A stretch of 64,000 bases of DNA, taken from positions 62,001-126,000 of the forward strand of contig NZ_JAMKOJ010000005.1 in assembly GCF_023700755.1 (NCBI RefSeq), given 5' to 3'. Below are positions 1 through 10,202 of this stretch, one piece after another. Under the pieces are notes generated by a model, which saw only the letters and a list, made by a program, of their open reading frames with translations, did no database searches and was not told where the DNA came from. This DNA is from Allorhizobium sonneratiae. GTDB lineage: Bacteria; Pseudomonadota; Alphaproteobacteria; Rhizobiales; Rhizobiaceae. Position 1 is the stretch's first letter. Every line of letters begins with the position of its first letter. The position numbers were made by a program, and so were the translations under genes.

Positions 1-1
1 C

Positions 2-559
2 GTTGTAAGCCAGCAATGGGGCGAGTATCTCGAATCGATTTTTGCCCGTGAAACGAATGGCAGCTTCAAAATCCCTCCATTTCTGAAGACGCCATTTCCA
101 AATTTCGGCATGATCTATCCCAATACATCGCAAGTGCTGACGGATGGCATGGACAAGCCGGAAGACAGATTCTGGTTTCCCGTCGATGGAAAACTGCTTG
201 AAACTGCAAAAGCTGTGGCCGGCAGTGTTACGCTCGGAAAATGCGCGGGTGATGAAAAATGCCTTAACCACCAGCCGAAAATCATCGTCGGCGGTAATGG
301 TGTTTCCGGCCCGGCTTTTATTGATAATGCCGCTTTCCGGAAGTTTGCTTTCAAGACGTTTCACGCAGAGGTGCTGGACATGGAAAGTGCGGCAACCGCT
401 CATGTCGCCTTCGTCAACCAGGTGCCGTTCATCGCTTTCAGAAGCCTTTCCGATCTTGCCGGCGGCGGTGAGGGCGAAAACGAAATGAGCGTGTTCATGA
501 CGCTTGCGTCCAGCAACTCAGCCCGGGTTGTTAAGGCGTTTCTGGCAAAAATGCCCTGA
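2..559 (+). CDS. Phosphorylase-superfamily nucleosidase (MTA/SAH nucleosidase-like), 5' truncated
   Basis: The reading frame is open from the window edge, so only about the last 185 residues are visible and the true start lies upstream. The C-terminal part has the signature of the nucleoside phosphorylase/MTAN superfamily: a DMESAATAHVAF stretch, where the Met-Glu pair contacts the ribose, followed by VPFIAFRSLSDLAGG, where the RSLSD Asp is the purine-binding acid. Family members split the glycosidic bond of 5'-methylthioadenosine, S-adenosylhomocysteine or purine nucleosides. The exact substrate cannot be judged without the N-terminus. A good terminator hairpin follows, so this is the end of a transcript. 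The superfamily is fairly certain; the precise enzyme is not. Confidence 0.75.
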   Translation, partial: VVSQQWGEYLESIFARETNGSFKIPPFLKTPFPNFGMIYPNTSQVLTDGMDKPEDRFWFPVDGKLLETAKAVAGSVTLGKCAGDEKCLNHQPKIIVGGNGVSGPAFIDNAAFRKFAFKTFHAEVLDMESAATAHVAFVNQVPFIAFRSLSDLAGGGEGENEMSVFMTLASSNSARVVKAFLAKMP

Positions 560-585
560 GAACCGCGCCCGGTGTTCGGGTATGC

Positions 586-613
586 AAAGGGCATGCTCTT
601 GTGCCCTTTTTAT
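586..613 (+). terminator. Rho-independent terminator after the nucleosidase gene
   Basis: A perfect 8-bp stem (586-593 with 602-609) closes an 8-nt loop and runs into a T tract. It lies 27 bp after the stop codon. Because the stem also begins with an A run, it could serve marC, which converges from the other strand. Confidence 0.75.
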
Positions 614-683
614 CTGAATGGCTCATCTCGGCGCTCCAGTCATGGCGACTGCATTTTGAAAATCGCCATGAGCCGTCCATGTT

Positions 684-1313
684 TCACAGATGAAACGCCG
701 ATTTGATCCCATCGACGACGAATTGTACCGAGAGGGCTGCAAGGATTACCCCAAGCAGACGGGTGAGGATGGCGCGGCCAGTTGAGCCAAGAAAACGGTC
801 GATGCGGTCAGCGATCATCATGGCTGCGAAGACGATAAAAATGGAGACGGCAATGACGAGGATCAGGGCCGCACGCTCCAGCGGTTCGGATAGCGATCCG
901 GAAATCAGGATGGTCGCCGAAATCGAACCGGGACCGGCAATCAGCGGCAAGGCCAGCGGAAAGACGGCAATGTTTTCGATGTGGTCATCGGTGATGGCTT
1001 TTTCCGTCGTCTTTTCCTTGCGTTCATGCCGCTTTTCAAAAATCATCTCGAAAGCGATGAAAAACAGCATCAAACCACCTGCTATGCGAAAGGCGCCGAT
1101 GGAAATACCGAGTGTGCCGAGAATGCCATTGCCGAAGAGCGCAAAGACGGTGAGAATGCCAAGCGCGATCAGGGAGCCGCGCAGCGCCACCTTCTTGCGT
1201 TCGGCGCTGTTCATGCCGCGGGTCAAGCCTAAAAACAGCGGCGCCATACCGGGCGGATCAAGCGTGACGAGCAGGGTAACGAAAGCGTTCAACAGGACTT
1301 CGGTTCCGGCCAT
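684..1313 (-). CDS. marC: MarC family integral membrane protein
   Basis: A 209-residue, strongly hydrophobic protein with about six predicted membrane spans, the usual size and topology of the MarC (UPF0056) family. The N-terminus has the family LVTLDPPGMAPLFLGL segment, and the GPGSISATI motif sits near residue 127. MarC was once linked to multiple antibiotic resistance, but its function is unknown and transport is only presumed. The start is an ATG preceded by GGAGCG. It is transcribed alone, facing away from gyrA, with about 290 bp between the two genes. Family membership is secure; the role is open. Confidence 0.88.
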   Translation of the reverse strand: MAGTEVLLNAFVTLLVTLDPPGMAPLFLGLTRGMNSAERKKVALRGSLIALGILTVFALFGNGILGTLGISIGAFRIAGGLMLFFIAFEMIFEKRHERKEKTTEKAITDDHIENIAVFPLALPLIAGPGSISATILISGSLSEPLERAALILVIAVSIFIVFAAMMIADRIDRFLGSTGRAILTRLLGVILAALSVQFVVDGIKSAFHL

Positions 1314-1539
1314 GCGCGCTCCTTTTTTATCTGTTTTATCGTAAGTGGCGCTTCATAGCACGGATAACGGAAATTTTGCCGGTTTTCTCGTACAAAACCC
1401 GGAAAAGCCTGTTCAAAACCTCGCCTGAAATTGGCGCTGGCCAAGGCTTTGGGCTATAGGTTTTAAGGTGATTCTGGAGCGTTTCCGTTTTCTTGGGAAT
1501 CGCATGCGATGTCAGGAAAATCGCGCTTTGGAATTTGGT

Positions 1540-1585
1540 TTTACGCATGTCCGCATGAAGCCGGTTTGAGGTTTCCCGACATGCC
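1540..1585 (-). repeat. Diverged copy of the mosaic palindromic element in the gyrA leader
   Basis: Read on the minus strand, this stretch lines up with the module beginning TAGAGCATTTCCGGGAAA seen at 49133, and with the copies at 38944 and 20251, but it carries many substitutions. It ends about 20 bp before the gyrA start codon, so it would lie in the gyrA leader RNA. Confidence 0.5.
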
Positions 1586-1604
1586 GAAAAAGGCGTGATC
1601 CGTT

Positions 1605-4379
1605 TTGACTGAGCAAAGCACACCCGGCTCCAAGGGGCCATCCGATATCGAACCCATCTCGATCATGACGGAGATGCAGCGGTCCTATCTCGATTACGCC
1701 ATGAGCGTTATCGTGTCCCGCGCCCTTCCTGACGTGCGTGACGGGTTGAAGCCGGTGCATCGTCGCATTCTCTACGGCATGTCCGAACTCGGTATCGACT
1801 GGAACAAGAAATACGTCAAATGCGCCCGCGTGACCGGCGACGTAATGGGTAAATACCATCCGCATGGCAATGCCGCGATCTATGATGCGCTGGCGCGCAT
1901 GGCGCAGGACTGGTCTTTGCGCCTGCCACTGATCGACGGTCAGGGCAATTTCGGCTCCGTCGACGGCGATCCGCCCGCAGCCGAACGCTATACCGAATGC
2001 CGCCTGCAAAAGGCCGCCCATTCGCTGCTTGACGATCTCGATAAGGAGACCGTCGATTTCCGCGATAATTATGACGGCACGCTGCATGAGCCGGTTGTCG
2101 TTCCGGCAAAGTTTCCCAATCTTCTGGTCAATGGCGCGGGCGGTATTGCCGTCGGCATGGCCACCAATATTCCGCCGCACAATCTTGGCGAAGTGATCGA
2201 CGGCTGCATCGCCTTGATCGAAAACCCGGCCATCGAGCTGCCGGAGCTGATGCAGATCATTCCGGGTCCGGATTTTCCGACCGGCGCAATGATCCTCGGC
2301 CGCAGTGGCATTCGCTCGGCTTATGAGACAGGCCGCGGCTCGGTGATCATGCGTGGCGTTGCCCGGATCGAGCCGATGCGCGGTGATCGCGAGCAGATCA
2401 TCATCACCGAAATTCCCTATCAGGTGAACAAGGCGACGATGATCGAGAAAATGGCCGAACTGGTGCGTGAAAAGCGCATCGAGGGCATTTCCGATCTGCG
2501 TGACGAGTCCGACCGTCAGGGCTACCGCGTCGTCATTGAGCTGAAGCGTGACGCCAATGCCGAGGTGATCCTCAACCAGCTTTATCGGTACACGCCGCTG
2601 CAGACCTCTTTCGGCTGCAACATGGTGGCGTTGAATGGCGGCAAGCCGGAACAGCTGACGCTGATCGACATGCTGAAGGCCTTCGTCTCCTTCCGCGAGG
2701 ATGTCGTCAGCCGCCGCACCAAGTTCCTGCTGAAGAAGGCCCGTGACCGCGCCCATGTGCTGGTCGGTCTGGCCATTGCCGTTGCCAATATCGACGAGGT
2801 GATCAACCTCATCCGTCGCGCGCCCGATCCGCAGACGGCGCGGGAACAGTTGATGGAGCGCCGCTGGCCGGCCCATGACGTGGACGCGCTGATCCGGCTG
2901 ATCGACGATCCGCGTCACCGGATCAATGAGGACAACACCTATAATCTCTCCGAAGAGCAGGCCCGCGCCATTCTGGAACTGCGTCTTGCCCGTCTCACCG
3001 CTCTTGGCCGCGACGAAATCGATGAGGAACTGAACAAGATCGGTGCGGAAATCTCCGATTATCTCGATATTCTGTCGTCGCGCCTGCGCATTCTGCAGAT
3101 CGTCAAGGACGAACTGATTGCTGTGCGTGACGAGTTTGGCACGCCGCGCCGCACCGAGATCATGGAAGGCGGCCCGGACATGGACGATGAAGACCTCATC
3201 GCCCGTGAAGACATGGTCGTCACCGTTTCCCATGCCGGCTATATCAAGCGCGTGCCGCTTGCCACCTATCGCGCTCAGCGGCGCGGCGGCAAGGGCCGTT
3301 CCGGCATGGCAATGAAGGATGAGGATTTCGCCACCCGCCTCTTCGTCGCCAATACCCATACGCCGGTGCTGTTCTTCTCCTCGCGCGGCATCGTCTACAA
3401 GGAAAAGGTCTGGCGCCTGCCGATCGGCACGCCGACCTCGCGCGGCAAGGCATTGATCAACATGCTACCCCTGGAAGCGGGTGAGCGTATCACCACCATC
3501 ATGCCGTTGCCGGAAGACGAGGCGAGCTGGGATAATCTCGACGTCATGTTCTCCACGACACGCGGCACGGTGCGGCGCAACAAGCTGTCGGATTTCGTGC
3601 AGGTCAACCGCAACGGCAAGATTGCCATGAAGCTGGATGAGGAGGGCGATGAAATCCTCTCCGTCGAGACCTGCACCGATCGCGACGATGTGCTGTTGAC
3701 CACCGCACTCGGTCAGGCGATCCGCTTCCCGGTCGATGAAGTGCGCGTCTTTGCTGGCCGCAACTCCATCGGTGTTCGCGGGATTTCGCTGGCCGATGGC
3801 GACCGTCTCATTTCGATGACCATTCTGCATCATGTCGATGCCGATGCCGCCCAGCGTGCCGCCTATCTCAAGCGCTCCGCGACCGAACGTCGCGCAAGCG
3901 GTGTCGAGGAGGACGATATTGCGCTTGTCGGCGAAGAGGTCGGAGAAATCCAGGACCTGCCGGAAGATCTCTATCAGGAACTGAAGGCGCGCGAGCAATT
4001 CGTGTTGACAGTCTCCGAACGCGGTTTCGGCAAGCGTTCTTCGTCTTACGATTTCCGCACTTCCGGTCGCGGCGGTAAAGGCATTCGCGCCACCGATACC
4101 TCGAAAACCAATGAAATCGGCGAGTTGGTCGCCGCCTTCCCGGTCGAGGAGAAGGATCAGCTCATGCTGGTCTCCGATGGCGGTCAGTTGATCCGCGTGC
4201 CGGTGGACGGCATCCGTATCGCCAGCCGCGCCACCAAGGGCGTCACCATCTTCTCCACGGCCAAAGACGAGAAGGTCGTCTCCGTCGAGCGCATCAGTGA
4301 GCCGGAAGGCGAGGAAGATGCGGGCATCGAAGAGATTGAAACGCCCGCGGCCGATGGCGGCGAGGCTGCGCCGGAATAA
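1605..4379 (+). CDS. gyrA: DNA gyrase subunit A
   Basis: GyrA is the breakage-rejoining subunit of DNA gyrase, which introduces negative supercoils as an A2B2 complex. The 924-residue length suits the family. The N-terminal winged-helix/tower region begins near residue 20, and the catalytic tyrosine is Y129 in [10 protein letters not shown]. The C-terminal half carries the beta-pinwheel domain, with GRGGKG near residues 819-824, and an acidic tail. The only possible start near the conserved N-terminus is TTG: an in-frame stop lies three codons upstream, and the first ATG would remove 20 residues. The position equivalent to E. coli Ser83 is alanine ([10 protein letters not shown]), a change linked to reduced quinolone sensitivity in some relatives. 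A strong terminator follows. Confidence 0.97.
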   Translation: MTEQSTPGSKGPSDIEPISIMTEMQRSYLDYAMSVIVSRALPDVRDGLKPVHRRILYGMSELGIDWNKKYVKCARVTGDVMGKYHPHGNAAIYDALARMAQDWSLRLPLIDGQGNFGSVDGDPPAAERYTECRLQKAAHSLLDDLDKETVDFRDNYDGTLHEPVVVPAKFPNLLVNGAGGIAVGMATNIPPHNLGEVIDGCIALIENPAIELPELMQIIPGPDFPTGAMILGRSGIRSAYETGRGSVIMRGVARIEPMRGDREQIIITEIPYQVNKATMIEKMAELVREKRIEGISDLRDESDRQGYRVVIELKRDANAEVILNQLYRYTPLQTSFGCNMVALNGGKPEQLTLIDMLKAFVSFREDVVSRRTKFLLKKARDRAHVLVGLAIAVANIDEVINLIRRAPDPQTAREQLMERRWPAHDVDALIRLIDDPRHRINEDNTYNLSEEQARAILELRLARLTALGRDEIDEELNKIGAEISDYLDILSSRLRILQIVKDELIAVRDEFGTPRRTEIMEGGPDMDDEDLIAREDMVVTVSHAGYIKRVPLATYRAQRRGGKGRSGMAMKDEDFATRLFVANTHTPVLFFSSRGIVYKEKVWRLPIGTPTSRGKALINMLPLEAGERITTIMPLPEDEASWDNLDVMFSTTRGTVRRNKLSDFVQVNRNGKIAMKLDEEGDEILSVETCTDRDDVLLTTALGQAIRFPVDEVRVFAGRNSIGVRGISLADGDRLISMTILHHVDADAAQRAAYLKRSATERRASGVEEDDIALVGEEVGEIQDLPEDLYQELKAREQFVLTVSERGFGKRSSSYDFRTSGRGGKGIRATDTSKTNEIGELVAAFPVEEKDQLMLVSDGGQLIRVPVDGIRIASRATKGVTIFSTAKDEKVVSVERISEPEGEEDAGIEEIETPAADGGEAAPE

Positions 4380-4405
4380 CCAGCCAGCGTGAGGTCAGAC
4401 ATCCT

Positions 4406-4441
4406 ATCCGCCATGAAACTCTGGTTTCATGGCGGATTTTT
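4406..4441 (+). terminator. gyrA: Strong intrinsic terminator of gyrA
   Basis: A perfect 13-bp stem (4406-4418 with 4425-4437) encloses a 6-nt loop and is followed by TTTTATT. It begins 26 bp after the gyrA stop codon. Confidence 0.92.
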
Positions 4442-4443
4442 AT

Positions 4444-4548
4444 TATGAAAGCATTGGCCGAAAACTGGGAACCAGTTTTCGGAAAAATCCGTTGCGAAAC
4501 AAAAACTTAGAGCACTTCACTGTCTCACGAAAACACCGAAGCGCTCTA
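4444..4548. repeat. Mosaic palindromic element (two hairpins) between gyrA and the GNAT gene
   Basis: Two palindromes lie side by side. The first has an 11-bp perfect stem (4458-4468 with 4472-4482). The second (4508-4518 with 4538-4548) has the TAGAGC...GCTCTA ends and the inner TCACGAAAACAC sequence shared with copies at 10984, 20314 and 39061. The final CTA at 4546-4548 is, on the minus strand, the TAG stop codon of the GNAT gene. Confidence 0.75.
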
Positions 4549-5004
4549 GACGCTGTAGACCTTGCAGATGGCGGCATCGATTGTCCGATAACGCCTGAAC
4601 CCCATGGCTTCATAATAGGCAAGACCGGTTTCGTTGGTGTCTCCGATCGTCGCATCGATGTTTTTCAGGCCAAAGCTTTTGGCAGCTTTCAATGTCGCGG
4701 AGAATAGGGCCTTTCCCACACCTTGCCGGGCGGCTTGCGGGCTGACATGGGTGCCGATGATGCCCCAGCCTTCCGCAACACCATAGGGATTGTCGGCGAC
4801 TGCATAACGCAGGGATTGAAAGCCGAGAATCCGCCCTTCGTCGGTGACTGCGAGCGAGCATTCAATCCGGTCCTTATGGTTGATGTAATGCTCCAGAACC
4901 CAATCTGCGTCACCAGTGGTTTTGCGCAGTCCGGTGGCAAAAATCTCCTCGATAACACGCACCATACCGGCGGCATCGGACGGATTTGCAGGTCTGATCA
5001 GCAT
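4546..5004 (-). CDS. GNAT family N-acetyltransferase, Pat-like
   Basis: A 152-residue single-domain acetyltransferase. The acetyl-CoA pyrophosphate loop is seen as RQGVGKALF after a THVSPQAA strand, and the C-terminal YYEAMGFRRY motif is typical of the phosphinothricin/amino-acid acetyltransferase group. The substrate cannot be predicted. The start chosen is the ATG that opens the conserved MLIRPANPSD strand; the longer open frame upstream overlaps the promoter space of nadE and shows no homology. It is divergent from nadE. Its TAG stop is supplied by the end of a mosaic repeat element. Confidence 0.85.
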   Translation of the reverse strand: MLIRPANPSDAAGMVRVIEEIFATGLRKTTGDADWVLEHYINHKDRIECSLAVTDEGRILGFQSLRYAVADNPYGVAEGWGIIGTHVSPQAARQGVGKALFSATLKAAKSFGLKNIDATIGDTNETGLAYYEAMGFRRYRTIDAAICKVYSV

Positions 5005-5128
5005 TGTTTTGTCCTTTAAGCGTAGACTATCGCATTCAGTGCGATTGTCCTTGATGGGGCAAATTATAAAGCCCGCGCAAGAAATAGCCATCAAACCGTT
5101 GCGCTCATTTATGCAGAGCGATACATCA

Positions 5129-6814
5129 ATGACCATGAGCGAGATCGTTACCAGACCCGACCGGCTGCGCATCGCCGTGGCCCAGTTCAACCCGACTGTC
5201 GGCGATGTCGCCGGCAATCTCGAAAAGGCGCGGACTGCGCGCAAACAGGCGGCGGAGCAGGGCGCAGACCTGCTGCTTCTGACTGAATTGTTTCTGTCCG
5301 GCTATCAGCCCGAAGATCTGGTGCTGAAACCGGCTTTCCTCAAAGCCTGCCTCAAGGCGGTTGAGGCGCTGGCCGCGGATACGGCTGATGGCGGGCCGGG
5401 GGTGATTGTCGGTTTTCCGCGTCAAGGTGAAACCGGACGCCACAATTCCGCAGCTCTGCTGGATGGCGGAAAGATTGTCGGCATCCGCGACAAGGTCGAT
5501 CTGCCGAATTACGGCGAATTCGATGAGAAGCGGGTTTTCGTTCCCGGTGACATGCCGGGTCCGGTGAATTTTCGCGGCATAAGGATCGGTATTCCGATCT
5601 GCGAGGATATCTGGAACGATCTGGGCGTCTGCGAAACGCTGGCGGAAAGCGGGGCTGAACTGCTGCTGGTGCCGAATGGTTCGCCCTATTATCATGGCAA
5701 GGTCGATATACGCCATCAGGTGGCTCTGCGTCAGGTCATTGAAAGCGGGTTGCCGCTGGTTTTCGCCAACCAGTTGGGTGGGCAGGACGAAATCGTCTAT
5801 GACGGCGCAAGCTTTGCCTTCAATGCCGACAAGACGCTGGCTTTCCAGATGCCGCAATTTTCCGAAATGCTGGGGATCAGCGACTGGATCCGGGATGGCG
5901 AGGGCTGGCGCTGCGCGCACGGCCCCTTTGCCACCGTGCCGGAAGGCGAGGAGGCGGATTATCTCGCCTGCATGCTGGGCTTTCGCGATTACGTGAACAA
6001 GAACGGTTTCAAGAGCGTGGTGCTCGGCCTTTCCGGCGGCATCGATTCGGCATTGTGCGCTGCCCTTGCCGTCGATGCGCTCGGCCATGAGCGGGTGCGC
6101 ACCATCATGCTGCCCTATCGCTATACCTCGGAAGAAAGCTTCAAGGATGCCGCCAATTGCGCCAGGGCGCTTGGCTGCCATTACGACATCGTGCCGATTG
6201 CCGAGCCGGTGGAAGGCTTTCTTGCGGCGCTGGGCGACATGTTCGAGGGCACGGAAAGCGGCATTACCGAGGAAAATCTGCAAAGTCGCACGCGCGGCAC
6301 CATCCTGATGGCCGTCTCCAACAAGTTTGGCTCCATGGTGGTGACGACCGGCAACAAGTCGGAAATGTCGGTCGGCTATGCCACGCTCTATGGCGATATG
6401 AATGGTGGTTTTAACCCGATCAAGGACCTCTACAAGATGCAGGTCTATGCGCTGTCGGCCTGGCGCAATGGGCATGTGCCGGAAGGGGCGCTGGGGCCAT
6501 CTGGCGAGGTGATCCCGGCCAATATTCTCTCCAAGGCACCCTCTGCCGAACTCCGTCCCGACCAGAAGGATCAGGACAGCCTGCCGCCTTATCCGGTGCT
6601 CGACGACATTCTTGAATGTCTGGTGGAAAAGGAAATGTCGGTGGAGGAGATCGTGGCGCGCGGCCATGATGTGGCGACGGTGCACCGGGTTGAGCATCTG
6701 CTTTATCTTGCCGAATACAAACGCCGCCAATCGGCGCCGGGCGTGAAGATCACCAAAAAGAACTTTGGCCGCGACCGTCGCTATCCGATCACCAACCGCT
6801 TCCGGGATCGCTAG
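5129..6814 (+). CDS. nadE: Glutamine-dependent NAD+ synthase
   Basis: Catalyses the last step of NAD synthesis, amidating deamido-NAD with glutamine nitrogen and ATP. The protein has an N-terminal nitrilase-type amidase domain (about residues 1-260) and a C-terminal ammonia-dependent synthase domain. The triad is visible as Glu in LLLTELFLSGYQ, Lys in IRDKVDLPNYG and Cys in GIPICEDIW. The ATP pyrophosphatase loop is GLSGGIDSAL, with GDMNGGFNPIKDLYK further on. Length is 561 residues from the chosen ATG, which precedes MSEIVTRPDRLRIAVAQ; ATGs at 5111 and 5135 are alternatives because no strong ribosome-binding site decides. The next gene starts 4 bp later, so the two are likely co-transcribed. 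Confidence 0.95.
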   Translation: MTMSEIVTRPDRLRIAVAQFNPTVGDVAGNLEKARTARKQAAEQGADLLLLTELFLSGYQPEDLVLKPAFLKACLKAVEALAADTADGGPGVIVGFPRQGETGRHNSAALLDGGKIVGIRDKVDLPNYGEFDEKRVFVPGDMPGPVNFRGIRIGIPICEDIWNDLGVCETLAESGAELLLVPNGSPYYHGKVDIRHQVALRQVIESGLPLVFANQLGGQDEIVYDGASFAFNADKTLAFQMPQFSEMLGISDWIRDGEGWRCAHGPFATVPEGEEADYLACMLGFRDYVNKNGFKSVVLGLSGGIDSALCAALAVDALGHERVRTIMLPYRYTSEESFKDAANCARALGCHYDIVPIAEPVEGFLAALGDMFEGTESGITEENLQSRTRGTILMAVSNKFGSMVVTTGNKSEMSVGYATLYGDMNGGFNPIKDLYKMQVYALSAWRNGHVPEGALGPSGEVIPANILSKAPSAELRPDQKDQDSLPPYPVLDDILECLVEKEMSVEEIVARGHDVATVHRVEHLLYLAEYKRRQSAPGVKITKKNFGRDRRYPITNRFRDR

Positions 6815-6818
6815 GCGG

Positions 6819-7652
6819 ATGCGCAGTTCGGTCGAGATTTTCAATATCGACACCCGTCAGTCGCGCGTGATCTGGCAGAGCGAAAGTCTGGTGGAAGCGC
6901 CGAACTGGTCGAGGGATGGGCAATTCCTTATCCTCAATGGAGACGGGCTGATCTATCGCCTGCCGCTGGTCGAACACTCGGTGCCAGAGAAGATCGATAC
7001 CGGCTTTGCCACACTCTGCAACAATGATCACGGCCTCTCGCCCTGCGGCGAATGGCTGGCCATCTGCGACAAGGTCGAGCATGGCAGGACCTGCCTCTAT
7101 ATCCTGCCCGCAGAAGGTGGCACGCCGATCCGCATCACCGAAAACCTGCCTTCCTACTGGCACGGCTGGTCGCCGGACGGCCAAAGGATCAGCTATTGCG
7201 GCATTCGCGATCAGATCTTCGATATTTACACGATTTCCGTCGAGGGCGGTGAGGAGCAGCGGCTGACCCATGGCGAGGGCCGCAATGACGGGCCGGATTG
7301 GTCAGCAGACGGACAGTGGATTTATTTCAACTCCAGCCGCACCGGCACAATGCAGATCTGGCGCATGCGCCCTGATGGCAGTGGCCTTGAGCGGTTGACC
7401 GATGACGGCTATGGCGACTGGTTTGCCCATCCCTGCCCGAACAACCGCAAGGTCGTGTTTTTATCCTATGATGCCGATGTTTTCGACCATCCGCGCGATC
7501 ATCATGTTCGGTTACGGATGATGGATTTTGATGGCGGTAATGTCGAAACCCTGTTCGAACTGTTTGGCGGGCAGGGCACGATCAATGTCCCGAGCTGGTC
7601 GCCGGACGGTCGTGAATTTGCCTATATACGGTATTTTCCCGAAGAGGGCTGA
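6819..7652 (+). CDS. TolB-like beta-propeller (PD40 repeat) protein
   Basis: A 277-residue protein built from PD40/TolB-type blades. Repeated cores such as APNWSRDGQFL, GWSPDGQRISY, PDWSADGQWIYF and PSWSPDGREFAY are spaced about 45-50 residues apart, giving roughly five or six blades. TolB itself is periplasmic, but no signal peptide is visible here, so a cytoplasmic location is more likely. The start is the ATG 4 bp after the nadE stop; the longer open frame overlaps nadE. Similar proteins are often labelled 'biopolymer transporter Tol', which overstates what is known. Function unknown. Confidence 0.8.
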   Translation: MRSSVEIFNIDTRQSRVIWQSESLVEAPNWSRDGQFLILNGDGLIYRLPLVEHSVPEKIDTGFATLCNNDHGLSPCGEWLAICDKVEHGRTCLYILPAEGGTPIRITENLPSYWHGWSPDGQRISYCGIRDQIFDIYTISVEGGEEQRLTHGEGRNDGPDWSADGQWIYFNSSRTGTMQIWRMRPDGSGLERLTDDGYGDWFAHPCPNNRKVVFLSYDADVFDHPRDHHVRLRMMDFDGGNVETLFELFGGQGTINVPSWSPDGREFAYIRYFPEEG

Positions 7653-7690
7653 TCCGCTCTTGGAGCGGCCTTCAGTTTACGCTATCTGAG

Positions 7691-7890
7691 CTTCGTCAGG
7701 TGCCCGTGTGATCACGGGAGAATCGGGAATGCGGTGAAACTCCGCAACGTGCCCAACGCTGTGAGGTGGAGGCTGCGACAGAAGCCACTGATCGAGAGCA
7801 TATTGCGCAAACGCGATAACGACATGCTCGAACAAAGATCGGGAAGGCGTCGCATTCGGTGAAACCCAGTCAGAAGACCGGCCTGACAGG
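7691..7890 (+). promoter_or_regulatory. Cobalamin (AdoCbl) riboswitch controlling bluB
   Basis: The untranslated region before bluB contains the conserved cobalamin riboswitch blocks in order: GGTGCCC near the 5' side of P1/P2, GGGAATGCGGTGAAACTCCG, then AGCCACTG (the B12-box type core), then GGTGAAACCCAGTCAGAAGACC. The two ends can pair (GTCAGG near 7695 with CCTGAC near 7882). Binding of adenosylcobalamin would repress bluB. A short hairpin (CCCC/GGGG around 7951-7964) just before the start codon is a candidate expression platform acting on translation. Confidence 0.93.
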
Positions 7891-7937
7891 ATAGCCCGGC
7901 GCGCATGGACGGCGTGAGGGGTGTTTCGGCTGGGTGA

Positions 7938-8651
<714 letters not shown>

Positions 8652-8793
8652 AAAGCATTCGCTATCGCTGAACTGCCTATACTGAAGCGCGATCTCACGA
8701 GGAAGTGAAACGGCTGCCATTGCCTTGCAATGACCGCATCTTATGATGCGATGGTATTTAAGCTTTTCTTTTATTTCAAGGGCTTGAACCCCT

Positions 8794-10032
8794 ATGGCCG
8801 GTATAGAACAACGATCCCCACTTGCCAGTTTTCGCGATCCCGATAGTTCAGAGCGGGTCGTCATCATTGCGGAAATCTATCACGCGATCCGCCGTTACTT
8901 CGCACACGCGGAGGGCCTTCCCGCAGGTTACGATTTTGAGGAACAGTTCGCCGCCTATGTCAAGGCGGCTATGGACGCGCCCGACCGGCGGGGCTTTTCT
9001 TTGGCCAGCATGCGATTATTTGCTGGCTTGCGCAATGGCCACACTCGCTTCATGGACGATCAGCTCTGGGTAAATCAGAACGAGGGGCCTATGAGGATTC
9101 AGCTCGTTGAAGGGTGCTGGACCGTGGTTTGGACGCGCCTCCATGAGCTTTCCCCAGGCGATGTCATTGTCAGCATTGATGGTCGACCGGTAGCAGACTG
9201 GGTGGCGCCGTTTTATGATTATGTTGGTAGCTCTAGTCCTGCCTCGCATTTTGAAGGTTGGCATTTTGCAGAGATCTTCCCGAAACGCTTCACGGTGCTA
9301 ACTGACGACGGGCGCCAGATCATGCTCGATCTCGATGATGCCGTGGAGCAACAGGCGCGGGGACGGCTTTATCCTGTCGAGGTCGAAACCATTCATCGTC
9401 ACGACGGGCTGATGGTGATCAGAATTCCGGCGTTTAACGATCCGCGATATGAGCAGGCTGCGATTTCAGCGCTGCGCGATGCGACGGATGCAAAGGCTGT
9501 CTTGCTTGATTTGCGCAGCAATCGCGGCGGAACTACCCCGATGAATCTGCTTTCGGCAATCATGACCAAGCCTTATCCCGGTACAGTCTTTTCATCGCCG
9601 ATGACAATTGCATATTCTGATGCATCCCGAGATGAGTATGAATTTCCCCAGTTCCCAATAACGGCGTATCGATACGGACCTTACATCGCGCAACCCAAGC
9701 CGGATGCCTGGCCTGGCTCGATGGCGATCTTGGCCGACGCTGGCTGCGCATCCGCTGGGGAAGATTTCGTCCTGCGTTTTCAGCAGGGCGGACGCGGGCT
9801 TGTGCTGGGGGAGCCGACCTGGGGCTCGACAGGTAAGCCCTATTGCCGCCGTTTCCCAGAACTCGGCATGTCTTTCCGGGTATCGACCAAACGCGAATAT
9901 TTTGCCGATGGCAGACCCTTCGAAGGTGTCGGCGTGACCCCGGATAGAGCCATTCCTTTGACCCGCAAAGAGTTGCAGACGGGAGAAGATGCTCAGTTAG
10001 AAGAAGCTGTCAGAATTTTATTGTTGGCTTGA
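8794..10032 (+). CDS. S41-type (C-terminal processing protease-like) peptidase homolog
   Basis: A 412-residue protein with the layout of the S41 family: a helical N-terminal region, a PDZ-like segment near residues 100-135 (LSPGDVIVSIDGRPV), then the protease core with VLLDLRSNRGGTTPMN and the catalytic serine in DAGCASAGEDF (S320). In classical CtpA the general base is a lysine in GxxTFGKG; here the matching segment is LGEPTWGSTGKP, with Ser-Thr at that place. This resembles the S41B-like branch, and activity is uncertain. No signal peptide is seen, unlike periplasmic Ctp proteases. It stands alone between bluB and an unrelated operon, and its third-position GC seems lower than that of its neighbours. 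Confidence 0.8.
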   Translation: MAGIEQRSPLASFRDPDSSERVVIIAEIYHAIRRYFAHAEGLPAGYDFEEQFAAYVKAAMDAPDRRGFSLASMRLFAGLRNGHTRFMDDQLWVNQNEGPMRIQLVEGCWTVVWTRLHELSPGDVIVSIDGRPVADWVAPFYDYVGSSSPASHFEGWHFAEIFPKRFTVLTDDGRQIMLDLDDAVEQQARGRLYPVEVETIHRHDGLMVIRIPAFNDPRYEQAAISALRDATDAKAVLLDLRSNRGGTTPMNLLSAIMTKPYPGTVFSSPMTIAYSDASRDEYEFPQFPITAYRYGPYIAQPKPDAWPGSMAILADAGCASAGEDFVLRFQQGGRGLVLGEPTWGSTGKPYCRRFPELGMSFRVSTKREYFADGRPFEGVGVTPDRAIPLTRKELQTGEDAQLEEAVRILLLA

Positions 10033-10202
10033 CCTACAGCATCATTCTTTAAATCTGAGAGGATTTGAGATGCAAATCATGCTGCGGATATAACGTCCAC
10101 CAGCGAACCTTTGTGTGCCATATATGCCGCACGGCGCTTTAGAGTTTGTCGAGGAAAACCGGATTCCACTTTTCCATGAGAAAATCTAGGCTTTTCGGTA
10201 GT

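Noticed and set aside
1512..3359. 615-codon open frame on the minus strand
   Set aside because: Shadow of gyrA.
4916..5128. N-terminal extension of NadE from an upstream ATG
   Set aside because: It overlaps the divergent GNAT gene and has no similarity to the amidase domain.
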